Positions 51,471 through 60,533 are shown, counted from the first letter of the stretch. The stretch is 64,000 nucleotides of DNA from Fibrobacter sp. UWH4 (GCF_900142475.1 NZ_FRAY01000001.1:124001-188000), one strand, 5' to 3'. Made by a program: numbers and translations. Notes: generated by a model not told the origin, from the letters alone.

Positions 51471-53243
51471 ATGGGAATGTTTGGTACAAAAACGGCAGTT
51501 TCGGCGCTTTGCCTAACAGTGTTTGGTTTTATCGGGGCGGGTGCCGAGCCGCTGGCTTTCCCGGAGGCGCTGGGTTTTGGCGCGCAGGTTACGGGTGGTC
51601 GTGGCGGCAGCGTTTATCACGTGACGAACCTGAACGATGATGGTGCGGGTTCTTTTCGCGATGCGGTGAGCCAGGGCAACCGCATTGTGGTCTTTGACGT
51701 GGGTGGCATCATCAACATCAAGACGGCGGTTTCCATCAAGAGCAACATTACCATCGCGGGGCAGACGGCTCCGGGCGAGGGAATCGCCATTCACGGTGGC
51801 AAGCTCAGTACCGGCAAGCAGAGCAACATCATCATCCGCTACCTGCGAATCCGTCCGGGCGAAAATACTGCGTCCGAAAAGGACGATGCGCTCAACCTTT
51901 ACGATGCGAAGAACGTGATTGTGGACCACTGCTCGGTGGAACTTGCGCCATGGAATAACTTCGGCGGTTCTTCGGACAATGCGAGCTATCGTGTCGCGGG
52001 CATTACGGTGCAGAACTCGTTGATTGCAAACCCCATCGGACAGCAGTTCGGTGCGCATATCGAATCGGTGGACGGAACCTGGGCGTGGTACTACAACGCC
52101 TTCGTGAACACGCACAACCGAAACCCGCTGGACAAGATTAACGACGTGTTCGTGAACAACATCCTCTACAATTTTGAGGCGGGCTACACAACGCATACGA
52201 GCACGCACTTCAATCACGACATCGTGAACAATTACTTTGTCTATGGACCGAAGGGGAGTAACCCGTGGTTCCAGGTGGACAAGAACCAGAGCATCTACGC
52301 CAGCGGCAACATGATCGATACGGACCGCGATGGAAAACTGAACGGCGGGCCTTCGAGTATTTATTATTATCAGGGCGTGGGCGAGGAACTGGCGAAACCC
52401 TGGAGCGAACTTACGACATCGGGCCCGATGCTCAGTGCGGCAAGTGCGTGGCGCTACGTGACGTCGCAGAGCGGCGTGCTCCTGTATGACGATATTGATT
52501 CCCTGATATGGCGCCAGGTGGGGACACTTGGGAAAGAAGGAGCCTTGGTGAAAAGCGTTGGTGCCATGGGAATCAAAACCAATAACGGCTGGGGAGAGGT
52601 GATTGCGGGGAAGGCCGCGACCGATTCTGACAAGGACGGCATGCCGGATTACTTCGAAGAAGCGATGGGTTATGACAAGTCGAAAGATGACACGATGACC
52701 AAGGAACGCGATGGCTACGTGCGCATCGAGAAGTATATCAACTGGCTGGGCGCCATGCATGCGACGGCTGCGGGCGGCAAGTCCCTCGATTTTGACCTGC
52801 GCACGATTACGCGCGGGTTCAAGGATGTGTCGCCGACTTACAGCGTGTCTGCTGCGGAGAACGGAAGTGTGGAACTTGCGGGTGACGGCTATACGGTAAG
52901 GTTTGCGCCCAAGGCGAATTTCAGCGGGCTTGCCTCGTTCAAGTACACCGTGAAGGGCAACGACAATACCGAATATACGGGCCGCGTTGAGGTGCTGGTG
53001 GAAAAATCTGCCGGCGCAGATACTTCGACCGTGCAGCCGCAGGACACGACTGCACGCGATACCTCCGCGACCGACACGACGTCCATCGTCGCGGGCGATT
53101 CTACGGCAAAGGATTCGACAACCGTGATACGGGACCTTCGTCGTGCACGCCCTGCCGACATGCGCGGGGCTACGCATAAGGAATACCGCGACCTGAAGGG
53201 CCGCCGTTTCGACAGGCAGATCCCTTACAGGGTGATGTTCTAG
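51471..53243 (+). CDS. Secreted pectate lyase-like enzyme (PL1 type)
   Basis: 590 residues: signal peptide MGMFGTKTAVSALCLTVFGF to about 25, PL1-type beta-helix (27-360: TGGRGGSVYHVTNLNDDGAG, TIAGQTAPGEGI, VIVDHCSVELAPWNN, WAWYYNAFVNTHNRNPL), a TSP3-like Ca loop (DSDKDGMPDYFEE near 390), a cadherin-like domain (about 430-515), a Thr/Asp-rich linker and the basic tail YRDLKGRRFDRQIPYRVMF, nearly identical to the GH43 enzyme at 39312. ATG 51471 preferred (AAAGGA upstream), with ATG 51453 as alternative. Last gene of the pectin island, convergent with the histidine-phosphatase lipoprotein gene with a 3-nt gap and no terminator. Confidence 0.88.
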   Translation: MGMFGTKTAVSALCLTVFGFIGAGAEPLAFPEALGFGAQVTGGRGGSVYHVTNLNDDGAGSFRDAVSQGNRIVVFDVGGIINIKTAVSIKSNITIAGQTAPGEGIAIHGGKLSTGKQSNIIIRYLRIRPGENTASEKDDALNLYDAKNVIVDHCSVELAPWNNFGGSSDNASYRVAGITVQNSLIANPIGQQFGAHIESVDGTWAWYYNAFVNTHNRNPLDKINDVFVNNILYNFEAGYTTHTSTHFNHDIVNNYFVYGPKGSNPWFQVDKNQSIYASGNMIDTDRDGKLNGGPSSIYYYQGVGEELAKPWSELTTSGPMLSAASAWRYVTSQSGVLLYDDIDSLIWRQVGTLGKEGALVKSVGAMGIKTNNGWGEVIAGKAATDSDKDGMPDYFEEAMGYDKSKDDTMTKERDGYVRIEKYINWLGAMHATAAGGKSLDFDLRTITRGFKDVSPTYSVSAAENGSVELAGDGYTVRFAPKANFSGLASFKYTVKGNDNTEYTGRVEVLVEKSAGADTSTVQPQDTTARDTSATDTTSIVAGDSTAKDSTTVIRDLRRARPADMRGATHKEYRDLKGRRFDRQIPYRVMF

Positions 53244-53246
53244 GTT

Positions 53247-54281
53247 CTATTTGGTGTAAATCTTATGCTCGGCCATATAGATAGCTAGATAGTCGATGAC
53301 GCCGGATTCTGCGCCCTTTACGGGAATGTAGCGCAAGTTATTTTGTGCGTCTATAATAACGGCTAGCCCCGCGATATAATTTATCCAATGGTAATCCTCG
53401 TGATACTTGAGGGCGACCTTTTTCTGCGAACCGAAAACGGCGAGTGGCATCACGAAGATGTCGTGCGATACCATGATGGTAACGCGTTTCCACTTGGATA
53501 AATTTTTCAGGATGACCGCTTGCATGAATTCTTGTGCGCGGGGCTCCATTTCGTAAAATGTTTCTGGGTATCCGCCTTCGTATGCCCAGCGAGCCATCAG
53601 TTCGATTGAACTGCCCTTTAGGCCGAGCGCGGTCGCTTGCTTTGCGAGAGAGTCGGCCGAAATTTTCAAGAACCAATTGCCAGTAATGTCGTAATTCGTG
53701 ATGAGTTTCGGGAGAGTTGCTTCGCCGCGACCTTTCGAAATTTGGTTTGCGGTTTCGTTCGTGCGCACGAATCCCGAAGTGACGTACGAGAATTCTTCTT
53801 CGCTTTTGAGGGTGGCCCCTAGATCCTGTGCCATCTGGATTCCGTTTGTGGTGAGTTCGGTTTCCAATGCCACGTCGTCTTCACGTTCGGAATGGCGAAT
53901 GATAAAAACGGCCTTTTCGTCGGGCGCGAGACTCTTGTAGACATCGGCGACGGTAGCAAAGCCATCTTTGTCCAAAACGATTTCCGGAGAGGGTTCAATG
54001 ACTTCTGACGAAGAGGATTCCTCGATTGAAGAGGAATAGTCGACATATGGTTCTGCGGACGAAGACAGAGCTTGTAGAATATGTTCGCTAGAAGAGTACG
54101 GCGGAATGCTCGAAGACGACCATTCCGGAGAATCTTGCTCGGACGATGACTCGGGTATCCAGGAGTGATTGGAAGATTCGTCGGACGAAGCTGATTCAAT
54201 ATCGGGGCTAGAAGCTTTGTCGTTGCATGCCGTGAGTGCAGCAATACATGCGGCGGCAAAGATGAAAAGGTGCGTGCGCAT
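53247..54281 (-). CDS. Histidine-phosphatase-superfamily lipoprotein
   Basis: 344 residues. Lipobox ALTAC gives a lipidated Cys near 19, followed by an ~85-residue Ser/Glu linker (SSSDE, SSSSI, SSSIEESSSSE). The branched histidine-phosphatase core spans about 105-330: the RHG-type catalytic motif is IIRHSERE (His then Glu instead of Gly), with SGFVRTNETA, the acid-containing RWAYEGGYPETF and the second His in MVSHD. Substrate unknown, located outside the inner membrane. The ATG shares a base with the stop codon of the upstream gene (TAATG), which shows translational coupling to the SUMF1-type lipoprotein. The upstream ATG (54293) would overlap more and lacks the lipoprotein pattern start. Confidence 0.8.
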   Translation of the reverse strand: MRTHLFIFAAACIAALTACNDKASSPDIESASSDESSNHSWIPESSSEQDSPEWSSSSIPPYSSSEHILQALSSSAEPYVDYSSSIEESSSSEVIEPSPEIVLDKDGFATVADVYKSLAPDEKAVFIIRHSEREDDVALETELTTNGIQMAQDLGATLKSEEEFSYVTSGFVRTNETANQISKGRGEATLPKLITNYDITGNWFLKISADSLAKQATALGLKGSSIELMARWAYEGGYPETFYEMEPRAQEFMQAVILKNLSKWKRVTIMVSHDIFVMPLAVFGSQKKVALKYHEDYHWINYIAGLAVIIDAQNNLRYIPVKGAESGVIDYLAIYMAEHKIYTK

Positions 54282-56195
54282 TATGACCCCCACTGATAAT
54301 CTCCGGCTTCGTAAACCGGATTTTCGCCGTTGAAGCCGCGGGGACGTTTGATTTTGTCATCGTAAAGGGTCTTGTTGAATATGCGGAAATCGCCTCGTTC
54401 ATAACTTTGGAATGAAATGTGGCAGAAAATGGGGCCTGCTGGCATGTATTCGCTGTAGCTCATGGTGCGTTCGCCAGCGGTGTAAAGGTAGTTGAAGTAT
54501 TTCCCGTTCAGCACGATGTGAAGCCCGATGTTACCCACGGTGAACCAGCGGCCCTTTGCGAGAATGTTCTCGTGGTGCGTGTCGTCGTAATCCATCACTA
54601 CGAATTCGGCGTCCCCATTCTTGTCGAGGTGGAATCGGTACTTGTGGTTGCCTCCGCAACAGCGCCCGTCAAAGAACCAGGTGTATCCACTTGCGGCAGC
54701 AATACGCGGGTCGCGCACGCTTGTGTCGGGGTGGGCGAGCTGTTCGTCTGTCACGAGGCGCTCGGGTTCCACGGCGGCGATCAACTGTTCCAATGTTTTC
54801 GGGTTGCTTACGGTCGTAAGGCTTACCTTGTTCTTAGCTTCGCTTGCAGCACGGCGGTACAGTCGGTAGGGAATGCCGTCGTCACTGATCATGGTGAGTT
54901 CATCTTGGCTGAACACATAGTAGGCGTACGTTTTGGTTCCGGTTTTGGTGACCACGTTGAAACTGCGGTTGTTGAGCGTGTACCATTGTCCAGAAACGTT
55001 CGGGAATCCTGAAACGGCTGCAATTCCGTCTTCGCCGATGACAACGGTGTAGTCATCGCTGATCCAGGCTTCGTCGGCTGCGGTAATGAGGCGGCAGTCG
55101 CGGTTTTTATCTCCGACACAAACCGCGTCGCTCGGGTTCGCCGCTTCGCAGGCGCTGATCATTCCCGGCGGAAGTTCGGTAGAGGCCCCTAGCCTAAATC
55201 CCATATCGGCAGCACCGTCGCGGCTACGGATGGCCCGGCGGCTCACCCGAGCGAATTCGGCGGGTTCGCCGTAACTGCCGCCACGTCGTGTCTTGTTGCC
55301 GGAACCCGTGAGCTGTACCGGGTTGACTTTGTCGTCTGCGGTGTAGCCTACGAGCCAGTCGTACACCCATTCCCAAGAATTGCCGCTCATGTCGTAGAGT
55401 CCGAGTTTGTTAGGCTTTTTGGTGGCGACATCGTGTGCCTTGCCGCCGCTGTTTTCGGAATACCAGGCGACATCGTCAATGGGCGTTGCCTCCTGAGAAT
55501 TTGAAGCCGTCGGCAATCCCATCCTTACCTCCGCGAGCGGCAAATTCCCATTCGGCATCAGTGAGCAGGCGGTATTGCCTGCCTGTCAATTTCCCTAATT
55601 TGCAAGCGAAATTGTTCGCGTCAAACCAGCTTACACCTATTTTGGGAGCGTTTCCCGATTCCCACGCGTTTTTCTTGCCGCCCATGACGGCGTTCCATTG
55701 GCTGACCGTGACTTCGGTTTTGGCGGCAAAGTAGTCGCTGACGGTTACCTTGTGCGCGGGAGTCTCGTAAATTTTGTCTTGTTCGGCGCAGTTGTCGCAC
55801 CCGCGTGTGTACGAACCTCCCGGAACATGAACCATGTCAAATAAGACGCCGTTTACGGTATCGGTAAAATTTGCGGGTGCAATATATGAGAATTCAGTTC
55901 CGCTCGATGAGCAGGAATGGGTTGCGAGCTCATCTGAAGAGGATGAAATGGCTAAAACGTTGTCTGATGAGCTTGCGGTAAGGAATCCGCTCGATGAATA
56001 GGTGCTAGAGTCGTCAACAACTGCTCCGGAGCTGATTCCTTGAGGTGAATCAGCGTTTGACGAATCCGGAGGAATCGTTGCTGAGGAATCGCCCTCGGCG
56101 GGGGGAGTTAACCCACTTTCGGGCGATTCCGAGCAACCTACAAACATCCCAGCGATAAAGGTAACCGCTATAACACCCGAGGAAATCTTGTGCAT
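54281..56195 (-). pseudogene. SUMF1/formylglycine-generating-enzyme-like lipoprotein, frameshifted
   Basis: One gene in two frames. The N-terminal part (56195 to about 55476) has a strong SD (GGAGGT), lipobox MFVGC (Cys near 21), Ser linkers, then the SUMF1 start (MVHVPGGSYTRGC, KTEVTVSQWNAVMG, VSWFDANNFACKL, YRLLTDAEWEFAARGG). It stops soon after SGGN. The C-terminal frame resumes with PIDDVAWYSENSG, LGLYDMSGNSWEWVYDW, RRGGSYG and GFRLGAS, then ~250 residues of unknown beta-rich sequence. Deleting one C from the CCC (plus-strand GGG, 55481-55483) joins them as SGGNAIDDVAWY, a perfect family match. Without this it is broken; a sequencing error or phase-variable tract are alternatives. No sulfatase gene is nearby, so the SUMF1 fold may serve binding rather than formylglycine formation. 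Confidence 0.85.
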
Positions 56196-56278
56196 ACGCA
56201 CCTCCATCGAGTAAGCATCCGTAACCAATTTCAATATAAGCTTAAGCTATAAGAAAAAATATGTACAAAATATTTTAC

Positions 56279-56298
56279 TGTGGACAAATGTGTCCACA
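56279..56298. promoter_or_regulatory. Inverted repeat TGTGGACA-N4-TGTCCACA
   Basis: Perfect 8-bp inverted repeat with 12 nt between arm starts, 84 nt upstream of the SUMF1-type gene. A near-identical site lies at 59587 between GH26 and the second TIGR02147 gene. Confidence 0.65.
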
Positions 56299-56371
56299 CG
56301 AAATGTACGCTTGTCAAAAGAAGCTCCCCGTTCAGGGCCCCTCTTTGTTTGGTTTAAGAAGATTTGCGTTT

Positions 56372-57754
56372 TTACTTTACTTGTACGGTACTTGTCTGGA
56401 CCGCATTTTTGCCTCGGATGATTGCTATGTACTGGCCCGTCGGAAGGTTTTCAAATTGTACTTGTCCGTGATTCTGTGAGAGCACCTTTTGGGAAATGAC
56501 TTGCCCCGTTGCAGAAACGAGGGTGACGTGGGATTCGTTTAGGAAATTTCCCTCGACAACGATATTTTTACCTTGCGCGTAAATTCGATTTGTGTTAAAC
56601 TTCAGATTTTTCGCCGTATTTATCGCGTCGGAGCTATCGGGCTCTGTGGAACAGTCTTTACATGCGGTGTCACCTGCAGCGTACAAGGGAGCGAGCGCTT
56701 CGGCCCACAAGTGGTGCATGGCTTGCCCGCCCTTGGTTTCGCCATTCGGGTGAACACCGTCGCTGGCGAGCTGTTCCGGATGTTCTTTGAAGTAGGCGTA
56801 AAAATCGGGGCCTGCAGGCAGATTGTTGTCTTCGACAAGCTTATCTACGGCTGTCAAAAATGCCGGATTAATCTGCCAACCCGCCTTGGCGGAATCGGTT
56901 GCTATAATGCGGGCGAGAATCGGGGTGATTCCGTGAGCCTTTGCAGAATCGATAATCGTCTGCATGTTCTTCTTGTACGTATCGAGGTTCCAATCGCCAC
57001 CGCCCCAGGCGTCGTTCGTGCCCATTTCGATTGCCCAGAACTTGACGTTGCCGGCGTATGCCAGGTATTCGTTCAGGTGTTCCACGACTTCGCTGCTGTT
57101 GATGCAGCCGATGCCTCCGCGCAACATGGCGGGCGTGTATTCGGGGAATCGTGCGTGGATGAGCTGCGCCGTGGTGGAATCGGTGTCCTGTTGCTTGATT
57201 CCCATCTGGCTGATGCTTGTTCCCATAAAGAACCAGGTGTCGGTGCCGCCATTGCTCATGTCGAAGGCTTCAATTTCAAGAATCTGGCCCACATCGCCTT
57301 CGCTTGCGAACTTGAACCAGGATTTGCCTGCAAAGTCGATGGTTACACCGCGTGCCATCACGGGGTTATCCTGGATGGTGGCGGCCACTTCCCAGTCACC
57401 GTCGGTGCCGTCGGTGGAATTCGCCGAGGTCAAAATCTTGAAATTCGAGAGAGCGACGCCTGCGTGTCCACAATTGCTCGTGAAGTCGGTCGCCCAGGCG
57501 CAATCGCCGAACGATTCCCAGTTGATCAAGAGCTTTTTGGGGCCTTCGCCCACGTTCAACGCGATTTCCTTGGCGCTGCTACTCTTCCAGTTGGTCAAGT
57601 AACCGTCCGTCAGATAATCTGTCGTTGTGGCTCCTGTATGAGCCGGCAAACCGCCAGAAACCAACTTGTTCGGGGTAATCCCGTAAGAGGCGCACATTCC
57701 GCATAACAAAAAAGCGGCGGTTGTGTTCGCCATTTTTAAAGTAAAACAACCCAT
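56372..57754 (-). CDS. Secreted SGNH-type esterase with N-terminal discoidin-like domain
   Basis: 460 residues: signal peptide to about 23, an F5/8C (discoidin)-like domain (about 28-165: SGGLPAHTGATTTDYLTDG, DFAGKSWFKFASEG), an SGNH hydrolase domain (170-365) and a T9SS-like C-terminal domain (LPTGQYIAIIRGK). Block I reads FFMGTSISQMG (Ser nucleophile in GTSIS), block III IEMGTNDA, block V ASDGVHPN with Asp and His. Layout resembles bacterial acetyl-xylan or acetyl-mannan esterases; beside GH26 mannanase, deacetylation of mannan is a reasonable guess. ATG 57754 has SD TTGGAG; an in-frame GTG precedes it by two codons. Confidence 0.82.
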   Translation of the reverse strand: MGCFTLKMANTTAAFLLCGMCASYGITPNKLVSGGLPAHTGATTTDYLTDGYLTNWKSSSAKEIALNVGEGPKKLLINWESFGDCAWATDFTSNCGHAGVALSNFKILTSANSTDGTDGDWEVAATIQDNPVMARGVTIDFAGKSWFKFASEGDVGQILEIEAFDMSNGGTDTWFFMGTSISQMGIKQQDTDSTTAQLIHARFPEYTPAMLRGGIGCINSSEVVEHLNEYLAYAGNVKFWAIEMGTNDAWGGGDWNLDTYKKNMQTIIDSAKAHGITPILARIIATDSAKAGWQINPAFLTAVDKLVEDNNLPAGPDFYAYFKEHPEQLASDGVHPNGETKGGQAMHHLWAEALAPLYAAGDTACKDCSTEPDSSDAINTAKNLKFNTNRIYAQGKNIVVEGNFLNESHVTLVSATGQVISQKVLSQNHGQVQFENLPTGQYIAIIRGKNAVQTSTVQVK

Positions 57755-57768
57755 GAACACTCCAATTC

Positions 57769-57830
57769 AAAAAAGCGACGCTCCAAAAATAAACTCCAAC
57801 CCCGCTGTGTATTCATTTTTTTTGCGTCGC
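57769..57830 (-). terminator. Long hairpin between GH26 and the SGNH esterase gene
   Basis: On the minus strand GCGACGC (57824-57830) pairs with GCGTCGC (57775-57781). Inside, an AT stem (ATTTTT/AAAAAT) adds about 6 bp beyond a 3-nt internal loop. The outer stem is followed by TTTTTTG and then, 6 nt later, by the SD of the esterase gene. It may terminate GH26 transcripts or act as a leader structure. Confidence 0.45.
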
Positions 57831-57861
57831 CTGCAAAAATTCGTTGAAACCGACTCAATAG

Positions 57862-59511
57862 TTATTTTTTGATGTATACCGCATTCAAGTTGCGTCCCTG
57901 GATTCTTTGACGCACGATGTAGCGACCCTGCGGAAGTCCTTGCGTAGAAATTCCCACGTAATGGCCGTTCATGTCAAAAATGCCGGTTGTTGTTGCAGAA
58001 CCATAGAATGGCGACACCTTTGCAAGACGCGTCGTCGAAGTGTCCTGCTTGGGCTTGTATTGGTCCCAACCGGGCATGTCTTCGAGCGAAATAACACGTT
58101 CGTCGTCCATATTGCTCTTCCACACGGCATCCTTCGTTTGGCCGGGCCAGGTTCCGCTCCAGGTGCTGTACCACGGCATCCACCAGCTCCATACGGCTTC
58201 GTCGGTGTGCATGTTGTTCACATCGGGAATGGGCCCGTTTTCGCTGAGTGCAATGATCTTCGTGCCGTTCGAGGCGCTCTTGAACTTGTCGAAGGCGCTC
58301 GCGTTGCTGGAATGGTCATTTGCGCTGTTGTATATGTCGATGGAGAGCACATCGTAGTATTCGCTGCCCGGATCCCAGGAGGAGACGGTAGAACCTTCTG
58401 GGTTGAATACCCAAATCATGTTCTTCACTCCCTTGACCTTCACCATGCGGTCAAATACCAGGCGGTAGAGGGCCGCGAACTGCTCGCCCGAATTGATGCT
58501 CCACCAGAACCACTTGCCGCCCGCTTCGTGCAGGGGGCGGAAAATGCCCGCAACACCTTCTTTCTGCAATTCGAGGAAGTAGTCGGCAATATGGTCGATG
58601 TCGGCGACGATTCCCTTGTAGGCTGCACTTTCGGTGTCCCATTCGGTGGTGCCGGGCTTGAAACCCGTAGAGAAGTCGAAGTCCGTATATTCGTTGGTCC
58701 CTGCCGCACTCTGGATGTAGAAGGCGTCCTTCTTGTCGAGCGGGTCTTTCCAGTGCCAAGTGAATGCGGGGATGCCGCCAGCCTTCCAAAGGCCTTTTGC
58801 AATGGAAATCGCCTTGTCGGTGTATTCCATGTTCCAGCCTTGAGACGCGTTCGGGCCAGTTGCGAAAAGGAAGTCGAGACCGACGAGCGCCGGGTACTTG
58901 CCCGTGCGTGTATAGATGTACTTCACGTCGTCGTGGGTCTTGAAGTCGGCGCCCAGCGTGTATCCGGTCATGTCGCCAGTCATAATGCCGCTAATCGTCT
59001 TTTTGCCGAAGTTTTCTCGTAAGAAACTGTAGAGCTTCACGGCGCTTTCGGTCGCGTTCGGGGTAACCGGGGTCGCAGAAAGCTTGAAGGGAGCGGATTC
59101 GTAGGCAGAAATGTCGATGTAGTCGACGTCGATCCATCCCCAGAACTTCTCGATGGCGATGGTGTTTGTACCCGCCTTGAGCGTGACGGCCGTTGTGACA
59201 TCCGCCCATCCGGTTGTTGCCGCAAAGTCGATTGTGCCTGCGGTGGCACCATTCACCTTGAGGTAATTCGCCTTGTAATCTCCCGCCTTGTAATGGATAG
59301 TGAGTGTGTACTTGCCAGCGGTTTCGGCGGTGACACCTGTGAAGGAAATGCTGCCTTCCTGGAGGCTTGCGTACCCTGTGCCAGAGACGCCACTGCTGTT
59401 GACAATTTTTGCTTCGCTAGATACGGTTGCCGATTCGGCTTCGTACTTGGTGGCGAAAGCTGTGGTTGCGAGGGTTGCCGCGAGAAAAACGGCTGTATTT
59501 CTTTTAAACAT
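57862..59511 (-). CDS. Beta-mannanase GH26 with N-terminal CBM35
   Basis: Endo-hydrolysis of beta-1,4-mannan or glucomannan. 549 residues: signal peptide to Ala20, CBM35/6-type module (22-138: KYEAESATV, WIDVDYIDI), GH26 TIM barrel (150-480) and a T9SS-like C-terminal domain (GIFDMNGHYVG, GRYIVRQRIQG). The acid/base is E329 in RPLHEAGGKWFWW and the nucleophile E424 in ALSENGP. TWHWKDP and the KTISG opening are also typical of GH26. SD AAGGAG. Divergent from the second TIGR02147 gene, sharing a 176-nt control region with a TGTGGACA site. Confidence 0.94.
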   Translation of the reverse strand: MFKRNTAVFLAATLATTAFATKYEAESATVSSEAKIVNSSGVSGTGYASLQEGSISFTGVTAETAGKYTLTIHYKAGDYKANYLKVNGATAGTIDFAATTGWADVTTAVTLKAGTNTIAIEKFWGWIDVDYIDISAYESAPFKLSATPVTPNATESAVKLYSFLRENFGKKTISGIMTGDMTGYTLGADFKTHDDVKYIYTRTGKYPALVGLDFLFATGPNASQGWNMEYTDKAISIAKGLWKAGGIPAFTWHWKDPLDKKDAFYIQSAAGTNEYTDFDFSTGFKPGTTEWDTESAAYKGIVADIDHIADYFLELQKEGVAGIFRPLHEAGGKWFWWSINSGEQFAALYRLVFDRMVKVKGVKNMIWVFNPEGSTVSSWDPGSEYYDVLSIDIYNSANDHSSNASAFDKFKSASNGTKIIALSENGPIPDVNNMHTDEAVWSWWMPWYSTWSGTWPGQTKDAVWKSNMDDERVISLEDMPGWDQYKPKQDTSTTRLAKVSPFYGSATTTGIFDMNGHYVGISTQGLPQGRYIVRQRIQGRNLNAVYIKK

Positions 59512-59586
59512 TCAAACTCCTTGATACACCATTATACCCTAAATCTATGCTTATAAATAAATAGGGGGTCATTTTTTTAGGTTTGG

Positions 59587-59606
59587 TGTGGACAAAAATG
59601 TCAACA
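59587..59606. promoter_or_regulatory. Inverted repeat TGTGGACA-N4-TGTCAACA
   Basis: Same design as 56279-56298 with one mismatch in the right arm, located 76 nt before the GH26 ATG and 82 nt before the TIGR02147 ATG. The arms start 12 nt apart. Confidence 0.6.
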
Positions 59607-59687
59607 TGCCTGTAAAAAATCAATAAAAAGCGGTTGTAGAAATTGATTATTTTGATGATAGAAACTATATTCTTGGGGTAGCAAATC

Positions 59688-60533
59688 ATGTTCGCAAGAA
59701 ATAAGATAAACATATACGACTATACCGACTACCGCAAGTTCTTGCAGGACTTCTACGAACTGGAAAAGTCGTTGGACCCGACATTCAGCTACCGCGTGTT
59801 CGCCACTGCGGTCAGTATGGATGCTAGTCTCTTGGTAAAGATTTTGCAGGGCAAACGCCATGTTTCACCCAAGTGCGTTGAGGCTTTTGTGCAATTTTTC
59901 CGATTCAAGGAGGCAAAGGCGGAATACTTCCGTGAAACGGTCGCTTACGGCAAGGCTAAAACCGACGAAGAAGTGCGTAAGCATTTTGAGACGCTCCAGA
60001 AAATGCGCCCGGCGAGTTGTCGCGAGTTAGATGAGGCTCGGTACCGCTATTTTCAACAGTGGTACTACCCGATGATTCGTTCGGCTTTAGATGTGTTCGA
60101 TTATCGTGGACCGCAAGATGCGGCTGCGCTCGGTGAAGCATGTATCCCTAAGCTAACCGCTTCGCAGGTCGAGAAAGCCGTTGAGGCGCTGTTGCAGTTA
60201 GGGCTTGCCCGCCAACGCAAGGATGGTCGTGTGGAGCCCACCGAGGCGCACCTCCGTACGCAGGAACACTGGCTGAGCGCCACCATTAGCGATTATCAAG
60301 GGCGTATCGCGGAGCTGGCACGGGATTCGATTGCTTACATTCCGAAAGAAAAGCGCGATATCAGTACGCTTACCATGGCACTCGACTCGAAACAAATCCA
60401 GAAAATCCGCGAAATCCTTGCAGAAACGCGAAAAGCCATCGTAAATGTGGTCAATACGATGCCCGCACAGATATGCGACAGCGTTTATCAATTAAATTTT
60501 CAGTTATTCCCGATGATGAAAAAGGAAGAGTGA
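59688..60533 (+). CDS. TIGR02147/DUF4423 family putative transcription factor
   Basis: 281 residues, cytoplasmic. It begins with IYDYTDYRKFLQDFYELEK, typical of TIGR02147, then an Xre-like helical region (FSYRVFATAVSMDASLLVKILQGKR, 35-60; EAKAEYFRETVAYGKAKT), a winged-helix-like middle (FQQWYYPMIRSALDVFDYRG, VEALLQLGLARQRKDGRVEPT, 120-190) and a C-terminal DUF4423 segment (RDISTLTMALDSKQIQKI). Its layout copies the 34777 locus: a polysaccharide gene (GH26) diverges from it and a lipoprotein gene follows. Its stop overlaps the lipoprotein start (TGATG), so the two are translationally coupled. No obvious SD. Confidence 0.87.
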   Translation: MFARNKINIYDYTDYRKFLQDFYELEKSLDPTFSYRVFATAVSMDASLLVKILQGKRHVSPKCVEAFVQFFRFKEAKAEYFRETVAYGKAKTDEEVRKHFETLQKMRPASCRELDEARYRYFQQWYYPMIRSALDVFDYRGPQDAAALGEACIPKLTASQVEKAVEALLQLGLARQRKDGRVEPTEAHLRTQEHWLSATISDYQGRIAELARDSIAYIPKEKRDISTLTMALDSKQIQKIREILAETRKAIVNVVNTMPAQICDSVYQLNFQLFPMMKKEE

